NCBI RefSeq assembly: GCF_029227915.1
Contig: NC_079888.1
Coordinates: 5,343,001 to 5,407,000 of the forward strand
DNA: 64,000 nt
Direction: 5' to 3'
DNA from: Hydractinia symbiolongicarpus
Taxonomy: Eukaryota > Cnidaria > Hydrozoa > Anthoathecata > Hydractiniidae
Shown here: piece by piece, positions 11,453 through 21,729 of the stretch
Layout: each line of letters begins with the position of its first letter
Position numbering within the stretch: the first letter of the stretch is position 1
The notes under the pieces: generated by a model
Told to the model about the DNA's origin: nothing
Seen by the model: only the letters and a program-made list of their open reading frames with translations
Databases searched by the model: none
Program-made: the position numbers and the translations under genes

Positions 11453-12940
11453 ATGCTCTTTTTAATTACAATGGTAGTTTCCTGTTGTGCAGCCTCATTT
11501 GATAAAATACTCTCCGGTATTTACAACTTCAGAAGACAGTCGCATGCTGCAGACGAAGTCGATTTCTACAACGAATTTGACGAGCATGCCATGACTGCTT
11601 CAAACGAGCGTATTATCATGAATATAACATATAAAGAGTTTGACCAAGACGAAGAAAAACCAGGCCTTTGTAAATGGATGCTGACATGTGTTAATGTCTC
11701 CGTTACAATAATTTTTTGCTGTCTTGTAATCGTCCTCTTGGCTTGTACTTTAACGCCATCTTTACTGTTTTGTGTTAGCTACAAATATTTTAGCGAAACT
11801 GAAATTCTAGCTAGATTATTGTACGATTCTTTTTGTGGGTTTCTTTTGCAAATGTGGTTTGTCATAAACTCTTCATTTTTACTACCAGTAAAAACATTGT
11901 GGAAACTTCATATTATCCACAACCATATAATAGCTGGATTACTGGACTTCATTTACCGATCTTACCTACAACTAACAGGTAATTACCCGTGCAAGAATCA
12001 TTGTTACGTGCTAACTGGAATTTGGCTTCTGAACTCCACTATCAGTGCCTTTTTGGTATCCAAATATTTTAGACATGGCTATAAGGAAATCATTAAACTT
12101 GGGTCAATATTGTCTTTGCAACACTTAATGGCAGCCGCTGTTGTTTGCTTAAACAACATATTTATTGTACCTTTATATGCACACTTGAGGGAAAACCAAC
12201 AGATCATGTTTTCCATCACATTTCTCTTTCCTGGCTATGTGCTGCGCTCAATATGCAGACTCGTCAGTGAAAATGTGGTGGACTTTGTTTCTGTGACAAA
12301 AATTTTTGCTTTATCGGCAGCCCTTGACATTTCCATGAAGCTTGAATATAGATTTCTACAAGCTTATATCACCGACACAACTTGGTTTATCATTTTAAGC
12401 CTAATTCATGCTTTGATCTCATTTGTGGAAAGAGTTAGCTTATTGGTTTGCAATTATTTTTACATGTGGATGGCCTCCAAATGCTGTTGCAGTGGGAATG
12501 TAAGGCCAATCACGCAAAAAACTAAACGACTAATGGCTGATCTGATTCTTATTGGTTTCATTAGCGAAGTAGCAGGATTTGTCCTCACAAATACTTTGGT
12601 ACAATTTTTTGCAATGATTCGGAAGATGCCGTTGCAGGGAGAGAATAAGTTTTCCTACCAAAGTTATGGCATTGACTATGCGAAAAGAACGTTAATAAGT
12701 ACCGGTATTGAATTCTTCTTTATAGTTTTAGCGATATTTATTTTGACCAATTTCGTTAACCTGCCACTTGTTAAATTATGGAAGAAACATTGGAAAAAAA
12801 TAACATTTTACTGTTTTTATACAATGGCTTTGAGTATATCGTACTCCGGACGCAACTTGGTTAGATTTGCTTTTCCTGATGTCGTAGATGATCCGTCCCG
12901 TGTGTTTAACTGCACTAAGCTCGATTATTTGTTTTCGTAG
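11453..12940 (+). CDS. polytopic membrane protein of unknown family
   Basis: A single-exon frame of 495 residues from ATG 11453. The frame stays open upstream to 11291 through the CAA microsatellite, which would add an implausible polythreonine tail, so I prefer the internal Met. After a hydrophobic, Cys-containing N-terminus (possible signal or first membrane segment) comes an acidic, charged loop of about 75 residues. About nine or ten hydrophobic segments follow, for example around IIFCCLVIVLLACTL, WFIILSLIHALISF and FFFIVLAIFILTNF. Basic Lys/Trp clusters (KLWKKHWKK near the C-terminus) lie between helices. I do not recognise the family; the layout suits a transporter, channel or receptor-like protein, but no catalytic or transport motif is visible. 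An AATAAA lies at 13414-13419. The lack of introns contrasts with its neighbours and could mean a retrocopy origin. Confidence 0.8.
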   Translation: MLFLITMVVSCCAASFDKILSGIYNFRRQSHAADEVDFYNEFDEHAMTASNERIIMNITYKEFDQDEEKPGLCKWMLTCVNVSVTIIFCCLVIVLLACTLTPSLLFCVSYKYFSETEILARLLYDSFCGFLLQMWFVINSSFLLPVKTLWKLHIIHNHIIAGLLDFIYRSYLQLTGNYPCKNHCYVLTGIWLLNSTISAFLVSKYFRHGYKEIIKLGSILSLQHLMAAAVVCLNNIFIVPLYAHLRENQQIMFSITFLFPGYVLRSICRLVSENVVDFVSVTKIFALSAALDISMKLEYRFLQAYITDTTWFIILSLIHALISFVERVSLLVCNYFYMWMASKCCCSGNVRPITQKTKRLMADLILIGFISEVAGFVLTNTLVQFFAMIRKMPLQGENKFSYQSYGIDYAKRTLISTGIEFFFIVLAIFILTNFVNLPLVKLWKKHWKKITFYCFYTMALSISYSGRNLVRFAFPDVVDDPSRVFNCTKLDYLFS

Positions 12941-15405
12941 CTAGTACACCACAATATCGGCGAAGACAAGTAACCAAATACGTTTCCCGAATAACATGTT
13001 ATAATTTCATATTTATGATATTTTGACTTTAAGATCATAGTCAGCAAAAAAAAACTAATTCAGGACAAAGAACTATTGTATAATTGTATAAAAAACTTTT
13101 TAAAAATATTCTACGCTACTTTTTCTATTTTTTTATATTATTTTACCTAGCTCTTTCCAAGTTTTGCGCTCTATTATCAAACACTTACTTTGTTTAGTAT
13201 AGCATATTTATTTTAATATGTTACTTCCCTTTCTTGTTGTTTATAAGTCAATCGATAGACAAAATAATAAACGTATTTGCTATGGGATAGTGTGTCCAAA
13301 TTCAAAGCACAGGTGATGTTAAAGAATGTTGATTTTAGGGGAAATATTGAGCTAGTACTGCTTTTGATACTATGACCGCAAAAAGGTGTATATAAATGTA
13401 AATTTTATATTAAAATAAAAGACTCTTGAAGACCATTTCATTTTTATTTATTTATTTTTATTAATATTTAAACACTTGCCCAAGTTTTGTCCTCCCTTCC
13501 ACCGACAACCTCTAGAGACGTGTATATTAAATGTCACTTCTTAGACGTATAGTTTTAAGGCCGTCTTTTATTATCCTAATTTCAAGATGGGCGGAATATT
13601 GACATACAAGAATCCCACCTGTTTGTTTCTGTTATTTAACGTGGGAAATTTAAATCGATAGCCAACAACAAGTCGATTCTACAAATAAAAAAAAGAAAGT
13701 TCTTTTGGTTGCGGTTTTTTATAAAAAGAAAATAGAAAGAAAAACATTGCTAGGATTTCTAAGAAGATGTTTTTTTGTAATCAGTCAATGAGATTAAAGA
13801 ATTCAAAATAGGATTCCGCCTGCCTTTAAATTATTGCAAAGTAAAACGGGTTATACGCGTCTTATAAATCTTTTTTGGACGTTTGACATGGCGTTTGGCT
13901 ACAACGTGTTACTTTGAATACATGGTTGCAAAACAACAAGTGAGGTGCAAACTAACTTTAGAAGTATTATGGTGTTTGCAACAATGATGTTACAGGACTG
14001 AACAGCTGCATCGTATTTCATTTAATCGTCTCAAAATCTCAAAGACTATACTTCCGGTTTTGACTTCCTCTGTTTCTTCTACTCAACTAGCTACTTTAAC
14101 TTTTTATCTTAACTGCTACTGAATCACTTCAATTTATTTATTTTATCATGTTTCGCTTTCTCTATTTGTATTATACTTTCTGTAGTAAAAATAGTTGACC
14201 AGAAGATAAACATTACACATTTTTTAATTCGTGGAACCTTTTCTCACAAATAGATTTTTTTATTGTTTATTTGTCTGTTTATACAATCACATGTTTGCGT
14301 TCTGATATTCACAGCACTACCGAATAAAAAATGGTTTATTTTTTGTTTGTATCGTTTAGAGGCCGCAACTTCATTTATTATCCATCATCCTTTGCAACTT
14401 TTATTTTTTTACATATACTTAATTTCTGATCCATATCATTTGTAAAAAAATTAGGGGAGGTATTACTACCTATTGCTAAAAGTCATTCATAGCTTATAAA
14501 AAGTTGTAAACTAAGACACAAATACGGGGACAGCACATTTTTGCTGCTCTGACACAACTTTGTTGTCAGCGGCTGAGATGGAGGTTATCTCTTTTATAAC
14601 GGACGGCGGTGAAGCGAAATTCATATGTTTGTATCAGCAACCTAACAAAAAAAAAGAAAACAGGCGCTGGGAACGAGTTTTGCTTTAAAAATAGAGTTCA
14701 GAGCAGATTCATTTCTAGGCCCTATATTGCCATGTCCGGGTTTTGGAAAAGATTCAAGATGTCTTTTCAGATTCTGAAATATCTTCTAGTCTAGTGAAGT
14801 GCCTATTTTTTTCCTGATTCAGGAAATTAAATTTCTGCGAAATCAAGAAAATTTCGCGAAAGGCTTGATCTGCGAACATTTCTTCCCGCGAAATTTCACT
14901 TCCAATAAAGTAACTTGGTGAATGGAAGGTTCAAAATAAAAGAAAAAATGTACAGCAACAGAGTGTGTGTTTGAAGTTGCTTTATAACCAAACTCTTCCT
15001 CCCCTCTTAATAGTGGCTGAGATATTCAGGTTTCGCTGAACACCTCTGTCCCCATCACTAGAATTCATGGAGCTGTATCTGCAGTTAAAGTAATAAATAA
15101 TATTTTTTTATTTTTAAAAAACTGCAACATCGACAATGCAGAAAAATAAATAGATAGTGTTTGTTTAGATGTCGGATGGTAGGAATCAATTCTCTAGACA
15201 TACTATGGTAAGTTTTTACGCAGAACAGTTGTGCGCATAGAGCGTGTAACCAGCTGTTAAATACAAATATGTCTGTTACAGTTGTGTGTTATCTTGTACA
15301 GAGCTGAACAAACAGAAACGATACAGCAGGCTTCATATTGACGAGAAAGAATTTCAAAAGGTGGATGATCAGTTGAGATTTTTTTGAGAAGGATAAACTA
15401 AAGTC
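12941..15405. other. intergenic between membrane protein and lectin gene
   Basis: No gene is supported. A GGCGCTGGGAACGAG word at 14663-14677 belongs to a motif dispersed through the window. The stretch 14840-14900 has several TTTCGCGAA-type words resembling the subterminal repeats of TIR elements at 17.4 and 55.0 kb. Confidence 0.4.
13414..13419 (+). promoter_or_regulatory. polyadenylation signal AATAAA
   Basis: A canonical hexamer about 475 bases after the stop of the membrane-protein gene, the likeliest 3' end of that transcript. Confidence 0.4.
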
Positions 15406-18400
15406 ATGGTTAAAATTATCATCTTGCTTCTCTTCGTCGTTACTGCAGAGTGTAAGTTGAATTTTGATCATTTATTTTTGTGATTCCTTTCTGTGACGTA
15501 AATATGGACTTATTTTATTGTAAATATGGCTTTTTTTAAGTGAATGCTAAGTTTTCTGATTGGAATGGATGGTCAGCTTGTTCATCGCTCTGTGGAAAAG
15601 GAACAAAATCTCGCGAAAGAGTTTTGAAGGACGATATCAATGGTACATGTTACAGTACAATCATTGAGAAGCAAGAATGTCAAAATAATTGTCGAAGTAA
15701 GTGACAATGTTTTATGAAGAATAGTGTAAGTTACTTACGCAAAATTGTTAGGCTACTAGCCTTTCTATTTGAAGAGAGTGGTATTGTTTCTGTAGATATA
15801 GATAACTTACGCTGGAACGTCAACAAAATGTGAGACGTTTTGAGGAAAACATTTGTTGTTACTTACTCTTTTGTGCTTCTCATCATACTACGAAAAACCG
15901 TTTACTATGAAAAACACGTATGGCTGTTGTAGTGGTGGTGTAGCTAGCTAAGTCAAGAAACATTTTTATTTGCATTTTTTTGTCAAATTTTTACAATAAT
16001 ATGCTAAATTTAAAAGGTTAGGTTATTTAACTTGCTCGATAGGTTAGCTAACTCGCTCGATAGATTAGTTAACTCGCTCCAAGGGTTAGTAAACTTATCC
16101 CATAGGTTAGTTAACTCGCTCGATAGATTAGTTAAATCGCTCGATAGGTTCGTTAACTCGCTCGATGGGTTAGTAAACTTATCCGATAGGTTAGTTATAT
16201 CGCTCAAGGCTATTTGTGCTCAATTAATGACGAATTGCACCGTAAAAATTACCCCAGAATTCATAAAACTGTCTCGTCAGCAATTTTGAACTTGGAGCAA
16301 CAACGATCCAATACTTATTTCGGCCTTTTTCTCTTGTTTTCGAATTTACTTGTAGCATGGTTTAAATTGCCCGCTAAGCGGCAGAACAAGCGTTTTTAGT
16401 AACAAAACCCTAAGAATGTATATATGTACACGTGTGTAATTGTGACAACCAATCAAGTTCGTGCATAAAAAATAAAAATGCAGAAAATTATTTAAAATTT
16501 TAAACTGTTATTTTTTTGGAACTTTCAAGTAATTAAATGTGCCTGTTCACAATATTATTTTTCGCCAACATTTTGTTTAAAATTTCCTACAATCTCTTCT
16601 GAATAGCTAGCTTTATTTTCAGCTTTAAGAAATGTAGCCCTGGGAAAACGAGCCACTGCATCCAGTCAATTTTTGAACGTTTATCCAGCTGGAATGGCAA
16701 TTGATGGAATAACAAGAAATAGCTTAAACGGAAAAAGCTGCATGCATACTGCAAAAGATAAGAAACCTTGGTTAAGAATTGATTTAAATGGAAATGCTGT
16801 TGTGGAGAAGGTTTTTACTTTTTTTTTTTTTTACAGCATTTCATCCAATTAGCGGACATCGTTAGCACAAAAACATCTTTCCCCTAATTAGAGGTGTCCG
16901 TCTTTTGGAAAGTTGCATTTTCAAGATTACTTTTGATAAATCGAGAACATTACTTTTTTTTATGTGGTTTCTTCTGGAAAATTCCGCACAAAAAGAAATA
17001 CAGCTGTTGGGTTTGAAATTAAGCTGTGGAGAAACCACAAAGCGAGAGCATAACGAGTATTTTCAATATAGGGATAAAAACAGCCATATGAAAGTATGAG
17101 ATTTTTATCTATCAAAAATTTATAACGTTAAAAACATGCTAGAATCTGCCTCTTTGACACTTTGTGTTTTTGCACGAATATATAAAGAACGTTCTTATAT
17201 TATAAGCTACTTGAAGTTAAGCTTTGCTTTTTTTGAGAATTATTATTCTATAAAGAACATATGTTATGAATTGGAACAGACGAAACAGTGTTACAGACCA
17301 CAGGCGGCCTTATTTCTTACACGCTATAAACTTTTTTAAGAAGGATGATATAAGTAACACCTGGACATGTTGCTGTTAATCGTTAATTACATGGAATAAC
17401 TTCATGTGCCCAATATATCTTAAGGGAAGAAATTTTCACGAAAAGAACATTTCGCCAGATTCGCAAAAAATTTAAATTTTCAAAAGTCGCGAACTCATAT
17501 ATGTTAGATTCCAATGCGAGTAAGATTTTTTTCTAATTACAAAGATAGAATACAACATCAGATAGAGAATATAATACTCGTCACTTAGTTGACCTTCTGA
17601 TATCATATGATGAAGCAGGTTTTTTTCTTATTTTTCCTTTATTCGTCGTAGCGTTTGTTTTTTATTAATTTTGAATTGCTGATGTGCCAGCCTGCGGCAC
17701 GACACTCGGCTCGAGAAAACTGCTAATTATCGCCACCTTTTTCAGTTCTGTATATTTTTCACATCCGTGTTTCTTGTATTTTTATAATATGAGTTGATTA
17801 TTAATCGTCCACCGCATAAAAACAGAATTGAATTAATGGCAATCTCCTGTACTGTGTTGATGATATTGCCTCCACTTTTGCCCCTCTATTAATAAAAAAC
17901 TTTGTGATTCACGAAAATTTCATTGGCAAATACCCAACAGTCTGTAAACAAACAAACAAACAAAGAAGAAAAAATTACTATAATTAAAATTATAATTTCT
18001 CCGAGTTTTCAACTTCCGCGAAAAAGTTTTTTTTAGATTCGCGAAATTAAACTCCTGCGATTTTTTCCCTTAAGGTACTTTTTACGTATCTGACAAGTCA
18101 ATATTTTTGGGTAGAGCTTATAATTTCTTTTCAGGTTGTCATTCATAATCGTGCAGACTGCTGTACTGAGCGATTAAATAATCTTGTCATCAGGATTGGA
18201 AATAATGCAACAGGTGTTGGAAACGATGTTTGTGGTCGTCAAGAAAGCATGAAAAATGTTGAAAAACTCTCTGTATCTTGCTGTAACCTGTTAGAAGGTC
18301 GATATGTGCACGTCACAATTCCAGGACCTCAGTTTTTACATATATGCGAAGTTGAAGTTTTAGGGAATATGATATCAGGTAAATAAACGACTAATGTGCG

Positions 18401-19582
18401 TTGAAAAACGATCTTAACTACTTATCTTTATCGTTAAAATTAAAATATTTCGTAAGGGAATAAACACAGTAGCAGTGCAGTTATTTTGTTGTTTAACATC
18501 GTTACAGATCTCGCCTATGATAAATCAGCTACGCAGATAAGTACTCATAGTTCGCCTTATGTTGCTGGCAAGGCACTTGACCGAAATACAGCTACTTATA
18601 CACATACAACATCGACGAACAAACCATGGTGGAGGGTTGATTTGGGTAAGAATGCTTACATTCGAAAGGTTAGTATTGTGATGCCACAGGTGCAGAATGT
18701 TATTTATACTTTGAGCACTTTAACACGATTCAACTTGTTGGAGCAGTTAAATTATGCTAAAGTCAAACAGCCGTTCAACTTCGTTGTAGAATACGTTAAA
18801 GCGCTCTCATTTAAAATGAGCCAGGCTTGAATGGTAGCTACCCCTTCATTCTTTGCTAACATTTTAATTAAAAAAAAGACGAAAACGCGGCAAATAAAAG
18901 AAGGGTGTTATTGTCATTTTAAATTTATGACTAACACTTTTTTAAACTTTTATTTACATCCTTGCCTCCATGCTGCCACAGTTTTTTCAATTTTTTTTTA
19001 ACACACAAGATTTTATCCAGAACAGTTTTGAACTTGTTGAAAACAGGTTTCAAATTTAAAAATTTACTTTCGAATTTTCAATAAGTTATCATCTCACACA
19101 CAGTTAACGATTCTATTTTAAAAAATTGTTTTGAAACGCTGATAATTTTTTACTGTTTTTATTTTTTCAATTTCTAAAAAATATAATGGCAGAGTTATCA
19201 GAAATTTAACTGAGCAAGAATGAAAAAGATTAAAGAAGTAATTTGATCGGCTTATACTCCATGTGTTATTTAAAGCCTGCATTATTAGTCTGCCCAAATT
19301 GTTAGCCAAAATACACAACCAAATATAAAGTACTAATGTATCCATTAAATAATGAATTTCCAGGTTATCGTCAATGGCCACTCAAGTTATGCAAAAAATG
19401 CTGACGTCACAGTAGAAGATGGTTCCAGCAAGCACTGGTGTGGTGACACAGGCAGTGTAAGTAGCAAGGTCATTGTTGTATGTCCAAAGATGTTGCTTGG
19501 ACGATATGTAAGAATACAGCTCCGCACGACTGGCACTCTTGTAATGTACGAAGTAGAGGTATTGGGATATTACCCAGAATAA
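15406..19582 (+). CDS. secreted TSP1 plus double fucolectin-type (FTP) lectin
   Basis: Six exons: 15406-15451, 15541-15696, 16623-16810, 18135-18378, 18508-18668, 19364-19582, all with GT-AG junctions and matching phases, giving 337 residues. Residues 1-15 are a signal peptide (MVKIIILLLFVVTAE). Residues 20-66 form a thrombospondin type 1 repeat (WNGWSACSSLCGKG, then RER). Two tandem F5/8-like fucolectin (FTP) domains follow: FTP1 about 69-210 (NVALGKRATASSQ, PWLRIDL, ADCC, CEVEVLG) and FTP2 about 212-337 (PWWRVDLG, CPKMLLGRYVRI, YEVEVLG). Family knowledge: FTP domains bind fucose or other glycans, often with calcium, and act in extracellular recognition; TSP1 mediates matrix or protein contacts. 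FTP1 keeps the vicinal cysteine pair; FTP2 has lost it. The TSP1 repeat shows only five cysteines, lacking the one usually just after RxR. Each FTP domain is split by a phase-0 intron at the same place and flanked by phase-1 introns, as expected after tandem duplication. It is probably an innate-recognition lectin, but the ligand is unknown. Confidence 0.88.
16017..16206. repeat. 21-bp tandem repeat in intron 2 of the lectin gene
   Basis: About nine units of AACTCGCTCGATAGGTTAGTT with point variants. The period is a multiple of three, so frames stay open on both strands and mimic a repetitive Leu/Asn/Ser protein. The location between two well-placed exons argues that it is non-coding intron sequence. 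Confidence 0.85.
17419..18074. mobile_element. TIR element (MITE-like) in intron 3 of the lectin gene
   Basis: The ends read CTTAAGGGAAGAAATTTTC and, inverted, TTTTTTCCCTTAAG. TTCGC/GCGAA-type subterminal words repeat near both ends. No transposase is encoded. It sits wholly within the 16811-18134 intron and would be removed by splicing. Confidence 0.55.
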
Positions 19583-19971
19583 TAACCTGTATCACGTGAT
19601 CCTTGTATTTATCAATGATGGAGATAATATACAAACATGTTTCATTAAGTTTGTTTTACTGTTGTAGCAGACTAGAGCTTCTTTAGAAAACATGAACTTA
19701 TGTGGAAAACCTGTTTTTCTCTATAACGCATTTCCTGTTAAACCTGTTTCTGTTACAGTTCTAAGACATATCTAAAAACATATTTCCTTTAAACATAAAA
19801 TGAATATACTGAACGTCCCATTCTCTTGAAAGCAAATTTTGTTGATACGCAAAGCCAATCCGTTAAAAACATTTTTGCTTCGTATGTACGTAGCAACATT
19901 ATCTATCTAATTGTGGTGAACGTGGTTAGCAAGTTTTATTGTTGGGTAAATATTCTCACACTGTTTATAAA

Positions 19972-20185
19972 TGGCGCGTGGCCTTGTGGTTACGGAGTTC
20001 GCTTCGTAATCACAAGGACCGTGGTTCGGTCCACAGCGTGGGCAAGTATCTCTATCACAGCTCCGGGACAACCTAGGTCATGTGAAGGAAATTGGTTAGG
20101 ATGCCGGTGTATACTTCATGTATACATTCAAAACACAGGACCCACCTTGACCACAGTGTTTCCAACACTGAAGAGGCTATATGGT
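19972..20185 (+). mobile_element. tRNA-derived SINE
   Basis: The head (19972-20043) resembles a tRNA, with an A-box-like TGGCCTTGTGG and a B-box GGTTCGGTCC at the correct spacing. An unrelated body with GGACAACCTAGGTCATGTG follows. It would be transcribed by RNA polymerase III and lies in the 3' region of the lectin gene. Confidence 0.65.
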
Positions 20186-20364
20186 CGGAAATAATAATAG
20201 CTATTGCAAAGGTATACACGCTTTTGGTTTGATTCGAACATTTTATGAGCATCACGTTTGCCAAAAAATAAGAACAAAATAAGGACAGACTAAGGCTCAA
20301 ATCATTGCTCTCAGAACTAAGAACGGGCCGGGTTTAAATTATACCGAAGTATTTGGAATAATTA

Positions 20365-20370
20365 AATAAA
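20365..20370 (+). promoter_or_regulatory. possible polyadenylation signal of the lectin gene
   Basis: AATAAA about 780 bases after the stop codon; the SINE would then lie in the 3' UTR. A nearer non-canonical signal is equally possible. Confidence 0.25.
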
Positions 20371-21729
20371 GGTATTTATCGTTCTTATTTTGCATCGGGC
20401 AAAATAGCACTGTCGTGAGCATATTAAACAAAAAAGATTGTCTCAGAGAAAAACAGCGTCATTAAATGAATTAATTTTATTTGCTTGAAATATTCAACTT
20501 TACTTTACAATAATGTTTCATTCCTCTCTACTTACTCCTCTCAAACACAATTTTAACCAACTAGACAGCTTCTATCTATTCATGGAGGTATAAAAGAACT
20601 GCATGATCTATGACTGATGTTTCATTAAAAAGCTGGTAAACCCACTAAGATGCAATAATAGTGACAGTAGAACTTGAGGTCTGTGTGAGAAGAAGGTTAA
20701 AGGTTTAAAAGCAAATATTGTAAAATCTATTTTTATCTTTAAAATTGTGAAAAAGTGCACACTCAAAACAATATTGCCGCAAACGTAATTATATAGTTAG
20801 ATATAACAAATCACGTGATATACAAAAATTGTCATGTTACCACAATGACCGTACACCAACAGCGAATATATTAAGATAGCAAAAAAAAAACATTGATTTT
20901 TTTAAAGCGCCCAGCTTTTGAAAATCTCTGAAGTTGTCATCAAACGTTTTTTATTTATAACAATAATGTTTTTTCGTTTCAACATAAACAGTCTTAACTT
21001 TTTGGCCAAATCATCCTAATATATTCTTAACCCAACGGCTATTGGGGCATGGAAAGACTTTCTTTCGATGCCCCAATAGTCACTTGCTTAAAGTTTCGTT
21101 TGTTATCCATGTTTCTGCAATTCTGCAATATAGTATTTATTTTGTATTTATTTTGTTTGTTTAGCTTTTTTTGGATTCCATAATTGTATTTTTCTTTTTC
21201 TCCCTAAACTTAGAATATTAAAATTTCTAAAGGAGTATATGCATGTAAAATTTCCAAAACATGATGCTAAAAAGTGTTACCAATAACAAAACTTGGAGAA
21301 CACTGCTGCAACAGTTAATAAATTTGTATTGCCGGTAAACGAGGTAGTACAAGTAAAACATTGAGAAGGCTTCGATTATAATAACAACAATGCCACCAAA
21401 ACAGCACTTTTTCATGCCGATTATAGTTAAGAAAACAATTCAATAATACTTAAAAGTCAGGACAACAAAATTGTTTTAAAACAATTTATTTGACAAAAGC
21501 ACCTGTGTTGATTCTGATAAATGACATTGTTTGCAAAATTATACAACCAACGAAATTGACCACTTTCTATCCACACTTTTTTGTACACTGTATTATGACA
21601 ATAATTAATCGCAGAAGTTTTGCAGTTTCTACACGTCAAAACAATTTCTTCGAAACTTTCTGACCGCGAAAGTTTTAACATATTATTGCTAGCAATCTAA
21701 ATTCTTCGTGCAGGAGCTAGTTAGCTAGC
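20371..21729. other. intergenic
   Basis: No gene is supported. The only striking structure is the near-perfect hairpin at 21039-21079. Confidence 0.4.
21039..21079. other. strong 18-bp hairpin
   Basis: CTATTGGGGCATGGAAAG is followed after five bases by its inverted copy CTTTCGATGCCCCAATAG, with one mismatch. The stem is G/C-richer than its surroundings. It is too short for a typical animal pre-miRNA without flanking pairing; it could be the remnant of a small palindromic element. Confidence 0.7.

Noticed and set aside
11269-11454. Minus-strand polyvaline frame
   Set aside because: It is only the reverse translation of the CAA microsatellite.
16010-16289. Repetitive Leu/Asn/Ser frames on both strands
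   Set aside because: A 21-bp tandem repeat in an intron keeps all frames open; there is no start context or splice support.
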